A stretch of 64,000 nucleotides of DNA from Erysipelotrichaceae bacterium (GCA_015058845.1 SVBO01000002.1:1-64000); one strand, 5' to 3'; shown: positions 9,246-20,145, counted from the first letter of the stretch. A program made the numbers and translations. The notes: generated by a model from the letters alone, not told the origin.

Positions 9246-10541
9246 TTATTTCCTATTATCCACAAACCCACGATAAGAACGTGTTGTAAGGGATCCTTTC
9301 AATTGACGCATTGTTTCTAGTGCAACACCTACTACGATGATCATACCTGTACCACCCACTGAAACAGAAGATGGAAGAGTGGTGAACATTGAGATTAATT
9401 GAGGTAGAGCAGCAATGAAACATAACATTGCAGCACCCAATACAGTGATGCGGTTCAATACTTTCTTTAAATATTCAGTAGTTTCTTTACCAGGACGAAT
9501 ACCTGGGATATATGTACCAGACTTATTTAGATTCTCACTAATTTTCTCTGGATCTACTTGAAGATTGGAATAGAAGAATGTACAGAAGATAATCAGTACG
9601 ATATAAATAGTAAGACCAATTGGTTTATTGAATGACAAGATATTCTTTAAAGTTTCACTAAATTCTGTTGGTTCCATAAAACTCATTACAGTGATAGGAG
9701 CCATCATAACAGAAGATGCGAAGATTACTGGAATAACACCCGCAGAGTTTATCTTTAAAGGTAAGAATGTCATTTCATTTCCACCTCTCTTCACGGAAGA
9801 AGAAGTGTATTGAATTGGAACCTTACGTACTGCTGTCTCTGTGAAAATAACTAATACGATGATCGCAAAGTATACGATCAAGTAGGCTGAGAAGCCTAGA
9901 ATACCATTGAACATCGCTTGTGAACTTGATGTATCTACCATTGATTGGAATGCTTGAATAAATTGGAATGGAAGATTAGATACGATACCAGTGAAGATCA
10001 ATAAAGAAATACCATTACCGATACCCTTGATAGTGATCTGATCTCCTAACCACATTGCGAACATAGTACCTGCTGACAGTAATGTAGCAATATATAAATA
10101 TTTCGCAATTGATGGATTATTGATCAAGCCATATGACACATCGAATCCATAAGTCATTGTGAATGATTGGATGAATGCTAGAGCAACAGCAAGGTAACGT
10201 GTAACACGGTCCATTTGCATACGCCCTGTAGCACCTGATTTAGCCATTTCAGTTAAAGCAGGAATTACATCCATCGACAATAAGTGAACAATGATATTAG
10301 CATTAATATACGGACCCACACCTAATGCGAAGATGGAGAACTGCTCAAGGGCACCGCCCCCAAGAGTATTCATCATCGCAAATAGGGAATCATCCGAAAT
10401 CATAGCCATTAGCTTAGTATTGTCGACCATTGGTACTGTAATACCAGCACCTAGACGGTAGATAAACAACATAGCCAAAGTAAAGAGGATGCGACTACGC
10501 AACTCTTTATTTTTGAACATGTCGATGAAAGGTTTGATCAT
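9246..10541 (-). CDS. secY: Protein translocase channel subunit SecY
   Basis: Pore of the SecYEG export channel. The 431-residue product shows about ten transmembrane segments, the plug-side GGGALEQFSIFALGVGPYINANI and the conserved cytoplasmic loop RKVPIQY, with PGIRPGKETTEYL late in the sequence. It starts 1 nt from the rplO stop, as usual for the spc block. Confidence 0.96.
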   Translation of the reverse strand: MIKPFIDMFKNKELRSRILFTLAMLFIYRLGAGITVPMVDNTKLMAMISDDSLFAMMNTLGGGALEQFSIFALGVGPYINANIIVHLLSMDVIPALTEMAKSGATGRMQMDRVTRYLAVALAFIQSFTMTYGFDVSYGLINNPSIAKYLYIATLLSAGTMFAMWLGDQITIKGIGNGISLLIFTGIVSNLPFQFIQAFQSMVDTSSSQAMFNGILGFSAYLIVYFAIIVLVIFTETAVRKVPIQYTSSSVKRGGNEMTFLPLKINSAGVIPVIFASSVMMAPITVMSFMEPTEFSETLKNILSFNKPIGLTIYIVLIIFCTFFYSNLQVDPEKISENLNKSGTYIPGIRPGKETTEYLKKVLNRITVLGAAMLCFIAALPQLISMFTTLPSSVSVGGTGMIIVVGVALETMRQLKGSLTTRSYRGFVDNRK

Positions 10542-10542
10542 A

Positions 10543-10983
10543 TTAGATCACCTCAATGTTTCCGCCAGCTTTTTCAATACTTTCTACTGCAGTCTTAGAG
10601 AATTTGTTAGCCTTAACAGTTAATGCAACAGTTAATTCACCATCACCTAAGATCTTGATACCATTTAATACCTTCTTTACTAAACCTAATTGGATTAGTA
10701 ATTCAGGTGTAACTACTGTGCCATTTTCAAACACATTTAAATCAGCTACATTTACAACTGCATATTCCTTACGAGTGAAGTTTGTGAATCCACGCTTTGG
10801 AATACGACGGAACAATGGTGTTTGACCACCTTCGAAGCCTAGGCGAACTCCACCACCGCTACGAGCATTTTGTCCCTTGTGCCCCTTACCAGCAGTCTTT
10901 CCGTTACCAGAACCTTGACCACGGCCGATACGCTTTCTTTCGCGACGAGCACCTTCTGTATATTTAAGTTCATGTAATTTCAT
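10543..10983 (-). CDS. rplO: 50S ribosomal protein L15
   Basis: Large-subunit protein rich in Gly and Arg in its N-terminal half ([19 protein letters not shown]), the hallmark of L15. It has 146 residues. In most bacteria rpmD (L30) precedes it; here only 12 nt separate it from rpsE, so L30 is absent from its normal slot. Confidence 0.97.
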   Translation of the reverse strand: MKLHELKYTEGARRERKRIGRGQGSGNGKTAGKGHKGQNARSGGGVRLGFEGGQTPLFRRIPKRGFTNFTRKEYAVVNVADLNVFENGTVVTPELLIQLGLVKKVLNGIKILGDGELTVALTVKANKFSKTAVESIEKAGGNIEVI

Positions 10984-10995
10984 TGTTTCAGCCTC

Positions 10996-11505
10996 CTATC
11001 GAATTTCTTCCGGTTTCTTACCGCGTAAATCCGCAACTTCTGCAACCGTTTTTAATTCAGATAGACCTTGCACAGTTGCACGTACAACGTTGATAGGTGT
11101 ACGAGAACCTAAGCATTTTGAAAGTACATCTGAAATACCTGCTAATTCTAATACCGCACGCACTGGACCACCAGCGATAACTCCTGTACCTTCAGCAGCT
11201 GGACGTAATACTACGCGACCAGCACCGTATACACCAGTTACTGCATGAGGAATAGTTGTTCCAACTGTAGGTACCTTGATTACATGTGCCTTAGCATCTT
11301 CTACAGCCTTCTTAATAGCATCAGGTACTTCATTTGCCTTACCTGTACCAAATCCTACACGGCCCTTCTTGTCACCGATAACAACAAGAGCAGCGAAACG
11401 GAAACGGCGTCCACCCTTAACAACTTTAGTTACACGGTTAATTACAACAACGCGTTCTTCGAATTCTTTTTCGCGTTCGTTTCTTCTATTTGGTTTACGT
11501 TCCAT
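10996..11505 (-). CDS. rpsE: 30S ribosomal protein S5
   Basis: Small-subunit protein at the mRNA entry tunnel, important for decoding fidelity. Landmarks are [18 protein letters not shown] and [16 protein letters not shown]. The length is 169. It is followed at once by rplO with no rpmD between. Confidence 0.97.
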   Translation of the reverse strand: MERKPNRRNEREKEFEERVVVINRVTKVVKGGRRFRFAALVVIGDKKGRVGFGTGKANEVPDAIKKAVEDAKAHVIKVPTVGTTIPHAVTGVYGAGRVVLRPAAEGTGVIAGGPVRAVLELAGISDVLSKCLGSRTPINVVRATVQGLSELKTVAEVADLRGKKPEEIR

Positions 11506-11517
11506 GTTTCGCGCCTC

Positions 11518-11871
11518 CTAAAATTTCAAGCCGGCTTCTCTTGCCGCATCGGCTAAAGCCTTAACACGTCCGTGGTAAACATAACCACCACGGTCATATA
11601 CTACATTAGTAATGTTCTTTTCTAATGCACGTTTTGCAACTTCTGCTCCAACAGCCTTTGCTGCTTCAATGTTACCACCGTTCTCTAACTTCATGTCAAC
11701 ACTGCTTGCAGATACTAGTGTAACACCATTAGCATCATCGATGATTTGAGCATGAATGTGAGCGTTTGAACGGAATACATTCAGGCGAGGGCATTCTGGA
11801 GTTCCACTGATTTTAGTACGTACACGAATATGTCTTCTAATACGTTCTTGATTCTTTGATAATTTAGCCAT
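11518..11871 (-). CDS. rplR: 50S ribosomal protein L18
   Basis: Binds 5S rRNA with L5 in the central protuberance. The 117-residue product has the basic N terminus [26 protein letters not shown] and ends [19 protein letters not shown], as in the family. Confidence 0.97.
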   Translation of the reverse strand: MAKLSKNQERIRRHIRVRTKISGTPECPRLNVFRSNAHIHAQIIDDANGVTLVSASSVDMKLENGGNIEAAKAVGAEVAKRALEKNITNVVYDRGGYVYHGRVKALADAAREAGLKF

Positions 11872-11889
11872 ATCTTAGTTACTCCTTTC

Positions 11890-12435
11890 CTATTTCTTAC
11901 CTGCTGTTTTTCCTTCTTTACGACGGATAACTTCACCTTTGTAAAGGATACCCTTACCTTTGTATGGTTCAGGCTTTCTAGTAGCGCGGATGTTAGCAGC
12001 AAATTCACCCACACGTTGCTTATCGATACCACTTACTGAAATTTCGTTAGCGTTTGGACATGCGATCTCAACACCTTCTTCAGCAGTGAACTCAACTGGA
12101 TGAGAATATCCAATGTTAAGTGTTAATTTCTTACCGCTTACAGCAGCACGGTAACCGATACCTACGATTTGTAGATCGATCTTATAACCTTCAGATACAC
12201 CTACGATCATATTGTTGATCAATGCGCGAGTTGTACCATGTAATTGCTTAGTATGTTTTTGTTCATTAGCACGAGTACAAGTTACTGTGTTTTCTTCAAC
12301 GTTGATGCCGATTACTTCACTGAACTTACGTGTTAATTCACCCTTTGGACCTTTTACAGTCACCTCATTACCTGGGTTTACAGTTACTGTAACGCCAGCA
12401 GGAATGGTAATCGTTTTATTACCGATACGTGACAT
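11890..12435 (-). CDS. rplF: 50S ribosomal protein L6
   Basis: Large-subunit protein near the factor-binding site, made of two similar domains. [15 protein letters not shown] at the start and [29 protein letters not shown] at the end identify it; 181 residues is normal. Confidence 0.97.
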   Translation of the reverse strand: MSRIGNKTITIPAGVTVTVNPGNEVTVKGPKGELTRKFSEVIGINVEENTVTCTRANEQKHTKQLHGTTRALINNMIVGVSEGYKIDLQIVGIGYRAAVSGKKLTLNIGYSHPVEFTAEEGVEIACPNANEISVSGIDKQRVGEFAANIRATRKPEPYKGKGILYKGEVIRRKEGKTAGKK

Positions 12436-12455
12436 TTCTTTCTACCTCCATTAAA

Positions 12456-12854
12456 CTACCAAACATATGCGACAACTTCGCCGCCAATATGTTTAGCACG
12501 TGCATTCTTATCTGTCATAACGCCTTGTGATGTTGAAATGATTGCAATACCTAATCCGTTCAATACACGAGGAACGCTATCTCCGCTAGTATAAACGCGT
12601 AGACCTGGTTTAGAAATACGCTTAATACCGCTAATTACTTTACCATTGTTAGCAGTGTACTTCATAGTTACTGTAATAACTTTCTTAACATCTCCGCTAA
12701 CTGTGTAGTTTGCGATGAAACCTTCTTCTTTTAAGATTTCAGCAATTTCAAGCTTCATCTTGCTTGAAGGGATTTCAACGCTTTCGTGACGAGCCTGCTG
12801 CGCGTTACGAATACGTGTCAGCATATCGGCGATTGGATCTGTCATAACCATCAT
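12456..12854 (-). CDS. rpsH: 30S ribosomal protein S8
   Basis: Central-domain 16S rRNA binder. Contains [14 protein letters not shown] and the C-terminal [26 protein letters not shown]. The GGAGG site is 8 nt from the first ATG (12854), giving MMVMTDPI; the commoner N terminus would start at the third Met. Confidence 0.96.
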   Translation of the reverse strand: MMVMTDPIADMLTRIRNAQQARHESVEIPSSKMKLEIAEILKEEGFIANYTVSGDVKKVITVTMKYTANNGKVISGIKRISKPGLRVYTSGDSVPRVLNGLGIAIISTSQGVMTDKNARAKHIGGEVVAYVW

Positions 12855-12873
12855 GTTCGTTTCCTCCCTTATC

Positions 12874-13059
12874 TTACCAACTTGCCTTCTTTACTCCAGG
12901 AATTTGACCCTTGTAAGCCAATTCACGGAAGCAGATACGGCAGATCTTGTATTTTCTTAAAACTGAGTGCGGACGTCCGCAGATTTCGCAACGAGTATAT
13001 TCTCTAACTGCGAATTTTTGAGGACGTTGTTGTTTATTGATCATTGCTTTCTTTGCCAT
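12874..13059 (-). CDS. rpsZ: 30S ribosomal protein S14, zinc (type Z) form
   Basis: The short 61-residue form with four Cys (CEIC ... CRIC) that bind zinc, typical of Firmicutes and encoded in the spc block. Its C terminus is [11 protein letters not shown], a reliable marker of type Z. Many genomes also carry a zinc-free paralogue used in zinc limitation; none is in this window. The name rpsN is also used. Confidence 0.96.
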   Translation of the reverse strand: MAKKAMINKQQRPQKFAVREYTRCEICGRPHSVLRKYKICRICFRELAYKGQIPGVKKASW

Positions 13060-13075
13060 TTTTCAAGTCCTCCTA

Positions 13076-13615
13076 TTACTTTTGGAAAGGCATACCCATA
13101 CTTGCAAGTAGAGCATAACCTTCTTCATTTGTGTTAGCTGTTGTTACGATAACGATATCCATACCACGAAGCTTATTTACCTTATCGAAATTGATTTCTG
13201 GGAAGATAATTTGTTCTTTAACACCTAGTGTATAGTTACCACGACCGTCGAATGCTGTCTTAGAAACACCACGGAAGTCACGTACACGAGGAAGAGTGAT
13301 GTTGAATAACTTATCTAAGAATTCATACATTCTTTCACCACGTAGAGTTACCTTACAACCGATAGCCATACCTTCACGAAGTTTGAAGTTGGCGATAGAC
13401 TTTTTAGCCTTAGTTACAACTGGCTTTTGACCAGCGATTTGAGTTAATTCAGCTACAGCTTCTTCTAAAGCCTTAGGGTTTTGAATAGCTTCACCGATAC
13501 CCATGTTGATTACAACTTTTTCAATTTTTGGACATTGCATAATAGAAGAGTATTGGAACTTTTCAATTAATGCAGGAGTTACTTCATTCTTATATTTTTC
13601 TTGCAAACGATTCAT
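13076..13615 (-). CDS. rplE: 50S ribosomal protein L5
   Basis: 5S rRNA-binding protein that contacts P-site t[26 protein letters not shown] and RDFRGVS are the visible landmarks in 179 residues, the standard length. Confidence 0.97.
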   Translation of the reverse strand: MNRLQEKYKNEVTPALIEKFQYSSIMQCPKIEKVVINMGIGEAIQNPKALEEAVAELTQIAGQKPVVTKAKKSIANFKLREGMAIGCKVTLRGERMYEFLDKLFNITLPRVRDFRGVSKTAFDGRGNYTLGVKEQIIFPEINFDKVNKLRGMDIVIVTTANTNEEGYALLASMGMPFQK

Positions 13616-13631
13616 TTCCTATACCTCCTTA

Positions 13632-13940
13632 TTACTTAATAGTAGATCCGCTCTTCTTAGTATAGCGAACTTTTTGATCTTTTTCCACTCTGTATCCAAC
13701 ACGGCTAGGCTTCTTTGTCTTAGCATCTACTACCATTACATTTGATGCATCGATAGCAGCTTCCTTTTCAACGATACCACCGTCAGGATTAACTTGAGTT
13801 GGCTTTAAGTGTTTCTTAGCAATAGCCACACCTTCAACAACAACTTTGTTTGTCTTTGGGAACACTTGTTTTACTTCACCAACAGTACCTTTGTAAGATC
13901 CTGCGATTACTTGCACTTTATCACCTGTTTTGATTTTCAT
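13632..13940 (-). CDS. rplX: 50S ribosomal protein L24
   Basis: Assembly initiator of the large subunit. It has the KOW motif near the N terminus ([22 protein letters not shown]) and 102 residues. Located between rplN and rplE as expected. Confidence 0.97.
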   Translation of the reverse strand: MKIKTGDKVQVIAGSYKGTVGEVKQVFPKTNKVVVEGVAIAKKHLKPTQVNPDGGIVEKEAAIDASNVMVVDAKTKKPSRVGYRVEKDQKVRYTKKSGSTIK

Positions 13941-13956
13941 GCGTTTGCTCCTCCCA

Positions 13957-14325
13957 TTACAGTACTTCTGGTGCTAAGGATACGATCTTTAAGAAATCCT
14001 TATCACGAAGTTCTCTTGCGACTGGTCCGAAGATACGAGTTCCCTTAGGTGTCTTATCGTCCTTAATGATTACAGCAGCGTTATCATCGAACTTGATATA
14101 AGAACCATTTTCACGACGTACTCCGTACTTTGTTCTTACAATAACAGCCTTAACCACGTCGCCCTTCTTAACAGAACCACCTGGGTTAGCGCTCTTTACT
14201 GCACATACAACTACATCACCAATATTTGCGTTGCGGCGTCTTGAACCACCTAAGCAACGGATTACTAGTACTTCTTTAGCACCAGTGTTATCTGCGACAA
14301 CTAATCTTGATTCATTACTAATCAT
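13957..14325 (-). CDS. rplN: 50S ribosomal protein L14
   Basis: Intersubunit-bridge protein of the large subunit and the docking site of silencing factor Rsf[23 protein letters not shown] and the C-terminal [25 protein letters not shown] are characteristic; 122 residues. Confidence 0.97.
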   Translation of the reverse strand: MISNESRLVVADNTGAKEVLVIRCLGGSRRRNANIGDVVVCAVKSANPGGSVKKGDVVKAVIVRTKYGVRRENGSYIKFDDNAAVIIKDDKTPKGTRIFGPVARELRDKDFLKIVSLAPEVL

Positions 14326-14349
14326 GTGTTATTTACCTCCTTTAAAATC

Positions 14350-14610
14350 CTAAAGGATGATAGCCTTTTCGATAACCTTAACTAGGCGGAAACGTTTAGT
14401 CGCAGATAGAGGTCTAGTTTCCATAATTTCAACTAGATCTCCTAGTTTCGCTTCGTTTAGTTCATCATGAGCTTTAAATTTCTTTGAATATTTTACACGC
14501 TTACCATAAAGAGGATGGTTCTTATGAGTTTCAACTACAACAGTAATTGTCTTATCCATCTTGTCAGAAACCACTTTACCTCTGTAAACTTTACGAGTAG
14601 ATCTTTCCAT
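14350..14610 (-). CDS. rpsQ: 30S ribosomal protein S17
   Basis: OB-fold primary binder of 16S rRNA. The 86-residue product contains [18 protein letters not shown] and [21 protein letters not shown], as in the family. Confidence 0.97.
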   Translation of the reverse strand: MERSTRKVYRGKVVSDKMDKTITVVVETHKNHPLYGKRVKYSKKFKAHDELNEAKLGDLVEIMETRPLSATKRFRLVKVIEKAIIL

Positions 14611-14628
14611 TTTCTGAGGCCCTCCTTA

Positions 14629-14829
14629 TTATTCCTTTACACTAAGCTCACGCTCAGTGATAACTGTTTTGATTCTTGCAATTGTCTTGCGTACTTCTCT
14701 CATACGAGCTGTATTTTGCAACTGACCTGTTGCTTGTTGGAAGCGTAAAGTGAAAAGTTCTTCTTTAAGCGCTTCGATATCTTTTAGTAAATCAGCATTG
14801 CTTTTTTCTCTAATTTCAGCAGCTTTCAT
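14629..14829 (-). CDS. rpmC: 50S ribosomal protein L29
   Basis: Two-helix protein beside the exit tunnel that helps form the docking site for trigger factor and SRP. 66 residues with [32 protein letters not shown]. It starts 1 nt after the rplP stop. Confidence 0.96.
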   Translation of the reverse strand: MKAAEIREKSNADLLKDIEALKEELFTLRFQQATGQLQNTARMREVRKTIARIKTVITERELSVKE

Positions 14830-14830
14830 C

Positions 14831-15250
14831 TTACTTTTCCTCCTCGCCTTTTCTTACAAACTTACATTTAACTGGTAACTTGTGCATTGCTAGACGGAAT
14901 GCTTCACGAGCGATCGCTTCATCAACACCAGCGATTTCGAACATTACACGTCCAGGTTGTACAACTGCTACCCATCCTTCTGGAGCACCCTTACCGGAAC
15001 CCATACGTACCTCAAGAGGCTTCTTTGTTCTAGCCATATGAGGGAAGATCTTGATCCAAACTTGTCCACCACGCTTCATGTAACGAGTCATCGCAACACG
15101 GGCAGCCTCGATTTGGCGGTTAGATACATATGCACCAGTCTCAGCAACTAATCCGTATTCACCGAATGCTACTTCACGACCAGCTTTAGCACGTCCTTCA
15201 TAGCTAAGACGATGAGGACGACGATATTTTGTTCTATTAGGCATTAACAT
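14831..15250 (-). CDS. rplP: 50S ribosomal protein L16
   Basis: Positions the A-site tRNA near the peptidyl-transferase centre. [14 protein letters not shown] at the start and [29 protein letters not shown] identify it; 139 residues is normal. Confidence 0.97.
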   Translation of the reverse strand: MLMPNRTKYRRPHRLSYEGRAKAGREVAFGEYGLVAETGAYVSNRQIEAARVAMTRYMKRGGQVWIKIFPHMARTKKPLEVRMGSGKGAPEGWVAVVQPGRVMFEIAGVDEAIAREAFRLAMHKLPVKCKFVRKGEEEK

Positions 15251-15252
15251 AA

Positions 15253-16020
15253 TTAATTGCTACCTCCTTCTGTCTTAACTTCAGCAGAAGCTTTGTTCTC
15301 ATTGTTGCGACGAGGACGACGATCATTACGTCCACCCTTACGTTCGCGACGTTCAGGTAATTTTGGAGCTGGCATTTCTTGAACCATTTCTCCTGGTAAT
15401 ACTTCACCACGGCAGATCCATACCTTAACACCTAGACGGCCATAAGTTGTATGAGCTTCTGCATGTGCATAGTCGATATCAGCACGTAGAGTATGTAGAG
15501 GAACTACACCTTCTGCATAGTGTTCTTCACGAGCGATATCTGCACCACCTAGACGACCAGAGATGCTAGTCTTGATACCCTTAGCACCTGCGCGCATAGT
15601 CTTTTGGATTGCTTTCTTTTGAGCAGTACGGAAAGATGCACGTTGTTCTAATTGTTCAGCGATTGACTTAGCAACTAAGTTTGCATCACAATCAGGGTTA
15701 GCGATTTCAACTACCTTAACGTTAACATTCTTACCATTTGTAAGCTTAACTAATTGCTTCTTTAAGCTTTCGATATTTTCGCCATTATTACCGATTACAA
15801 CACCTGGACGAGCTGTACGGATAATGATCTCAACGCGATTCTTTGAACGTTCGATTTCAACGCGACCAACTGCAGCGTTCTTTAATTGTGCGAAAACAAA
15901 TTCACGAATCTTAGAGTCTTCAATTAATAATGTTCCGTATTCCTTTTCAGCATACCAGCGTGATTCCCAGTCACGGATTACACCAACACGAAGACCAATA
16001 GGATTAACTTTTTGACCCAT
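15253..16020 (-). CDS. rpsC: 30S ribosomal protein S3
   Basis: Forms the mRNA entry channel and has helicase-like action with S4 and S5. It carries a KH domain ([20 protein letters not shown]) and the C-terminal [29 protein letters not shown] region. The tail after residue 215 is a long, low-complexity basic and Asn-rich extension (255 residues in total, longer than the roughly 218 of Bacillus). Confidence 0.97.
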   Translation of the reverse strand: MGQKVNPIGLRVGVIRDWESRWYAEKEYGTLLIEDSKIREFVFAQLKNAAVGRVEIERSKNRVEIIIRTARPGVVIGNNGENIESLKKQLVKLTNGKNVNVKVVEIANPDCDANLVAKSIAEQLEQRASFRTAQKKAIQKTMRAGAKGIKTSISGRLGGADIAREEHYAEGVVPLHTLRADIDYAHAEAHTTYGRLGVKVWICRGEVLPGEMVQEMPAPKLPERRERKGGRNDRRPRRNNENKASAEVKTEGGSN

Positions 16021-16034
16021 GTTTTATTTCCTCC

Positions 16035-16367
16035 TTATCTCTCTGCTACCACAACAGTGATGTGGCTTGTGCGCTTAAGGATTTGTGAAGCACTACCCTT
16101 AGCACGAGGCATGAAACGTTTTAAAGTCATACCTTCATCAACATAACATGCTTTAACATATAACTTGCTTTCGTCCATACCATTGTTATGAGTGGCATTG
16201 GCAACAGCAGATTTTAAAACCTTAGCTACCGCATCAGATGCACCACGATTTGTGAACTTAAGAATCGCAGCAGCCTCATGAACGTCTTTTCCGCGAATTA
16301 AATCAATTACTAAGCGTACCTTACGTGGAGCGATACGAACTGTTTTTGCTTGTGCTTTAATTTCCAT
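16035..16367 (-). CDS. rplV: 50S ribosomal protein L22
   Basis: Exit-tunnel protein whose beta hairpin lines the constriction. [17 protein letters not shown] and the hairpin tip near [22 protein letters not shown] are visible; 110 residues. Confidence 0.97.
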   Translation of the reverse strand: MEIKAQAKTVRIAPRKVRLVIDLIRGKDVHEAAAILKFTNRGASDAVAKVLKSAVANATHNNGMDESKLYVKACYVDEGMTLKRFMPRAKGSASQILKRTSHITVVVAER

Positions 16368-16383
16368 TTCTATATCCTCCTAA

Positions 16384-16656
16384 CTATTTCTTCTTAGCGT
16401 CTTCGCCATGACCGCCATTTTTGCGTGTTGGAACGAATTCACCTAATTTGTGTCCAACCATATCCTCTGTTACATATACAGGTACATGTTCCTTACCGTT
16501 ATGAACAGCGAATGTGTGTTCGATGAATGATGGGAAAATAGTTGAACGACGTGACCAAGTTTTGATTACTTCTTTTTTATTGCTTGCATTCAATGCATCA
16601 ACTTTCTTAGCAAGATGTTGATCAATGAATGGGCCCTTCTTTAAACTACGTGTCAT
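16384..16656 (-). CDS. rpsS: 30S ribosomal protein S19
   Basis: Head protein that forms a bridge with L5. [19 protein letters not shown] and [24 protein letters not shown] are hallmark sequences; 90 residues. Confidence 0.97.
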   Translation of the reverse strand: MTRSLKKGPFIDQHLAKKVDALNASNKKEVIKTWSRRSTIFPSFIEHTFAVHNGKEHVPVYVTEDMVGHKLGEFVPTRKNGGHGEDAKKK

Positions 16657-16670
16657 TGTTTTGCCTCCTT

Positions 16671-17504
16671 CTACTTTCCATTACGTCTACGAACGATTAG
16701 CTTAGTAGACGCTTTCTTGTTCTTACGAGTTTTAACACCCATAGCTTTCTTACCCCATGGAGTCATTGGTGACTTACGACCGATTGGTGTACGTCCTTCA
16801 CCACCACCGTGAGGGTGGTCACATGGATTCATTACAGAACCACGAACTGTTGGGCGGATACCTCTCCAACGGTTACGACCAGCTTTACCGTAGTTAACCA
16901 AGTTGTAATCTTCGTTACCAACTTGACCGATTGTAGCACGGCAAACAGCTAAAATCTTACGAACTTCGCCTGAAGCTAAACGTACTGTTACATACTTACC
17001 TTCACGACCAAGGATTTGAGCTACTACACCAGCAGAACGAACTAATTGTCCGCCCTTACCAGGCTTTAATTCGATATTGTGGATGAATGTACCTTCTGGC
17101 ATATTCCCCATTTCCATGCAGTTACCAACCTTAACGTCAGTTTCTACACCAGAAACGATCATTGCTCCAACTTCTAATCCCTTAGGAGCTAGGATGTAGC
17201 GCTTTTCACCATCTACATAGTGTAATAATGCGATGTTAGCGCTTCTGTTTGGATCGTACTCGATAGCAGCAACTTTAGCAGGAACGTTGTCCTTGTTACG
17301 CTTGAAGTCGATCACACGGTATAAACGTTTGTGTCCGCCACCGATGTGTCTTGTTGTGATACGACCTGTGTTACCACGGCCGCCTGTCTTTGTTAATGGC
17401 TCACATAATGAATATTCTGGAGTGCTCTTAGTGATCTCGTTATTCATCAATGTAGTCATATTACGTCGACCATTAGTAGTCGGCTTATATTTCTTGATCG
17501 CCAT
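16671..17504 (-). CDS. rplB: 50S ribosomal protein L2
   Basis: Core large-subunit protein needed for subunit joining and peptidyl-transferase function. [18 protein letters not shown] contains the conserved His region near the active centre. Length 277 is standard. The 65-nt spacer before it (17505-17569) is the longest inside the operon and holds a small GGGAA/TTCCC hairpin whose role is unknown. Confidence 0.97.
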   Translation of the reverse strand: MAIKKYKPTTNGRRNMTTLMNNEITKSTPEYSLCEPLTKTGGRGNTGRITTRHIGGGHKRLYRVIDFKRNKDNVPAKVAAIEYDPNRSANIALLHYVDGEKRYILAPKGLEVGAMIVSGVETDVKVGNCMEMGNMPEGTFIHNIELKPGKGGQLVRSAGVVAQILGREGKYVTVRLASGEVRKILAVCRATIGQVGNEDYNLVNYGKAGRNRWRGIRPTVRGSVMNPCDHPHGGGEGRTPIGRKSPMTPWGKKAMGVKTRKNKKASTKLIVRRRNGK

Positions 17505-17569
17505 GATCTTTTTTCCTCCTTCGCAAATTGTCGGGAAATAGCGTTATCTTCCCATAAATGTTTCAGTGA

Positions 17570-17857
17570 TTATTCACCGAATAGCTTGATTTCTTCTCCA
17601 GCAGCTAATGTAACGATAGCCTTACGGATCGCTTTAGTCTTACCAACGAAACGACCAACACGGCGTGTCTTTGAATGAGTGTTAACTACATTCACTTTTT
17701 CAACCTTTACAGAGAAGATTTCTTCGATTGCTTGACGGATCTCAATCTTGTTTGTACCCTTAGCAACTTCGAATGTGTACTTATTCTCAGCGTCCATGAT
17801 CTTCATTGTCTTTTCAGTGATGATAGGACGGATGATGATATCTCTAGCGTTACTCAT
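17570..17857 (-). CDS. rplW: 50S ribosomal protein L23
   Basis: Exit-tunnel rim protein and docking site for trigger factor. [26 protein letters not shown] is diagnostic; 95 residues. Its ATG overlaps the rplD stop as TAATG, implying coupled translation. Confidence 0.97.
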   Translation of the reverse strand: MSNARDIIIRPIITEKTMKIMDAENKYTFEVAKGTNKIEIRQAIEEIFSVKVEKVNVVNTHSKTRRVGRFVGKTKAIRKAIVTLAAGEEIKLFGE

Positions 17858-18486
17858 TACGCAAGTACCTCCTCAACTTGAGCGATAGCAGCCTCAGTCA
17901 TTACTAACTTATCGAATGCTAGCACATCGTATACGCTCATGTTATCAGCAGTTACCATAGCAACGTTTGCTAAGTTACGAGCTGATAGGTAAGCGTTGTA
18001 AGCATCATCAGTATCAGCAACTACGATTAATGCAGATGTTGCTACGCTTAATGCTTCTAAAACTTTGTTAAATTCTTTTGTCTTTGGTGCTTCGAAGCTG
18101 AATGTATCAACTACGATTAGATTTTGTTCAGCTAACTTTTCAGATAATACTGACTTAAGAGCTAAACGACGAACCTTACGGTTAACCTTTAATGAATAGC
18201 TTCTAGGTGTTGGACCGAATACGATTCCTCCACCTCTCCATTGTGGAGCACGGATTGAACCTTGACGAGCACGACCAGTACCTTTTTGCTTCCAAGGTTT
18301 CTTACCGCCACCGCTTACTTCACGACGATTCTTAACATCATGAGTACCTTGACGCCAAGAAGCACGTTGCATCATTACTACATCGAATACTGATTGTTGA
18401 TGAGGTTCGATACCGAATACTGCTTCATTAAGTTCTACTTCTTTAACATTAGCACCGCTTTGGTTTAATACTGTAACCTTTGGCAT
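17857..18486 (-). CDS. rplD: 50S ribosomal protein L4
   Basis: Lines the exit tunnel opposite L22; in some bacteria it also represses its own operon. The start chosen ([11 protein letters not shown]) is preceded by AAGGAGG inside the rplC end; an upstream in-frame reading from 18519 lacks family similarity. [28 protein letters not shown] is the tunnel loop. 209 residues. Confidence 0.96.
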   Translation of the reverse strand: MPKVTVLNQSGANVKEVELNEAVFGIEPHQQSVFDVVMMQRASWRQGTHDVKNRREVSGGGKKPWKQKGTGRARQGSIRAPQWRGGGIVFGPTPRSYSLKVNRKVRRLALKSVLSEKLAEQNLIVVDTFSFEAPKTKEFNKVLEALSVATSALIVVADTDDAYNAYLSARNLANVAMVTADNMSVYDVLAFDKLVMTEAAIAQVEEVLA

Positions 18487-18490
18487 TAGC

Positions 18491-19168
18491 TTAATCCTCC
18501 TTCGCTGCTGTGTAATCAACTAATTCATAAGGAGTTTCATTCTTAACACCCTTGATGTTTGACTTCACAGTTACAAATGCACGCTTAGCTCCAGGAACAC
18601 ATCCCTTAACTAGCATGTAGTTATTTTCTACATCAACCTTAACAACTGTTAAGTTTTGAGTAGTTGTTGTTACATGACCTTCATGACCAGGTAACACGCG
18701 TCCCTTATTGATGTATCCATTGTTACGTCCGATAGTAGCTAATGAACCTACACCTCTGTGGAACCCTGAACCGTGGCTTCTAGGACCAACTGTTTGGTTG
18801 TTACGCTTAACGTTACCAGTGAATCCCTTACCCTTAGAAATAGCAGTTACGTCTACTACTTCACCACTTGTGAAGATATCAGCCTTGATTGTGTTACCAA
18901 CTTCATAGCTCATCATTTCTTCACCGCGGATTTCGCGAACGAAACGCTTAGCAGCTGTTTCAGCCTTAGCAGCATGTCCTGCAGCTGGCTTAGTAGCATG
19001 TTTAACATCTTCAACACCAAGTTGGATAGCGTTGTAACCATCAGTTTCAACTGTCTTCTTTTGAAGAACAACGTTTGGTGTTACTTCGATTACTGTAACA
19101 GGAACAAGTACACCGTCAGTAGTGAATACTTGTGTCATCCCTAACTTTCTTCCTAATATACCTTTCAT
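18491..19168 (-). CDS. rplC: 50S ribosomal protein L3
   Basis: Early assembly protein that reaches the peptidyl-transferase centre. [19 protein letters not shown] and [22 protein letters not shown] with MAGHMG-like [11 protein letters not shown] identify it. 225 residues, somewhat long through an insertion rich in Ala and Lys near residue 60. Confidence 0.97.
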   Translation of the reverse strand: MKGILGRKLGMTQVFTTDGVLVPVTVIEVTPNVVLQKKTVETDGYNAIQLGVEDVKHATKPAAGHAAKAETAAKRFVREIRGEEMMSYEVGNTIKADIFTSGEVVDVTAISKGKGFTGNVKRNNQTVGPRSHGSGFHRGVGSLATIGRNNGYINKGRVLPGHEGHVTTTTQNLTVVKVDVENNYMLVKGCVPGAKRAFVTVKSNIKGVKNETPYELVDYTAAKED

Positions 19169-19183
19169 GTTGACACCTCCGAA

Positions 19184-19495
19184 CTAAAGCTTAATCTCGA
19201 TGTCAACACCGCTTGGTAAATCTAGACGGCTAAGTGCGTCGATTGTTTCGGGTGTTGGACCAACAATTTCGATCAAACGTTTGTGAGTTCTTACTTCGAA
19301 TTGTTCACGAGAGTATTTGTATTTGTGTGTTGCACGCAAGATTGTGATTACTTGCTTTTCTGTTGGTAGAGGTACTGGACCAACTACCTTTTTAGCGCCG
19401 TGATTTTGTGCGGCAGCAATGATCTTTTCTGCAGATGCATCTAAGATTCTGTGTTCGTACGCTTTTAAACGAATACGTACTGTGTTCTTTGCCAT
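19184..19495 (-). CDS. rpsJ: 30S ribosomal protein S10
   Basis: First gene of the super-operon. S10 also acts as NusE in antitermination complexes. [19 protein letters not shown] and the loop [17 protein letters not shown]-type sequence ([22 protein letters not shown]) are conserved; 103 residues. It follows a 120-nt structured leader and a near-consensus promoter. Confidence 0.97.
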   Translation of the reverse strand: MAKNTVRIRLKAYEHRILDASAEKIIAAAQNHGAKKVVGPVPLPTEKQVITILRATHKYKYSREQFEVRTHKRLIEIVGPTPETIDALSRLDLPSGVDIEIKL

Positions 19496-19615
19496 GGCGT
19501 TTCCTCCTTTTAATTTCGCCTATATTTATATAGACTCGCTCGATGCGAATTCCCCAACTCACTCTCCATGACAACGGATCTCAGTGTGTCGGCAACCTCG
19601 CACGTCTATGCGGTC
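19496..19615 (-). promoter_or_regulatory. Structured 5' leader of the S10 operon
   Basis: About 120 nt of transcribed leader precede rpsJ. Nested pairings are visible: TAGAC/GTCTA (19604-19608 with 19531-19535), TGCGA/TCGCA (19598-19602 with 19544-19548), an inner GACA/TGTC hairpin (19587-19590 with 19570-19573) and a CTATA/TATAG hairpin (19520-19533) just before the ribosome site. Leaders of r-protein operons commonly bind a product such as L4; which protein would bind here is not known to me. Confidence 0.5.
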
Positions 19616-19621
19616 TGAATT

Positions 19622-19650
19622 ATTCTATCAAAAAAAGAGTATCTTGGCAA
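19622..19650 (-). promoter_or_regulatory. Main promoter of the S10-spc-alpha super-operon
   Basis: Minus strand TTGCCA, exactly 17 nt, TAGAAT. Upstream of the -35 lies an A/T-tract-rich stretch (19651-19695) like an UP element, as expected for a growth-rate-controlled promoter. Confidence 0.8.
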
Positions 19651-19695
19651 GTACTTTTTTTAATATTTTTAAACTTTTTTTAACTTTCTATTTTT

Positions 19696-20145
19696 ACCCC
19701 TAAAAACCACCATTCCAGTAGTTTAAGAAAGTATCAAAAAAACGCATGAAATCAACACTTTTTACCATTCCTAATGCCTTAGACTGCGGTCTTGAGAAAG
19801 ATCCACAAAACACACTTATTCCAAACTTTGTATCTCAAAAGATCTATTTCGCCTCCTAAACTTACCTCTCCACCCAAATTCACAAATAAAAATCACGCAA
19901 CTCCATTCATAATGTGGTAAGATTTATGCTTTCACGTATCCTAACACCCTATACAAACACCACCAAACCACATCATACCCCCTCACGATCACTACTACAC
20001 CTACACTTTACCCCCAAATCCAACCCCTAAACCACCATAACTCACCACAATCCATCTCACTCACCCCACATCTTCTCCATAAATCACTACATTCCACCAC
20101 TCTCACTCCACTTCTCACCACTTTACACCACCTCTATAGCCCAAA
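19696..20145. other. Gene-free, G-depleted intergenic stretch
   Basis: No ORF, RNA gene or repeat could be supported here. The plus strand is rich in A, C and T and nearly lacks G; positions 19988-20138 contain no G at all (151 nt). CCACC- and CTCAC-like words recur without a regular period. Composition differs sharply from both neighbours. The function is unknown. Confidence 0.8.

Noticed and set aside
11781-12032. Minus-strand ORF overlapping rplR and rplF in another frame
   Set aside because: Overlaps the ends of two certain ribosomal genes; no similarity.
19696-20145. CRISPR array or tandem repeat in the C-rich stretch
   Set aside because: Short words recur but with no constant period or repeat unit.
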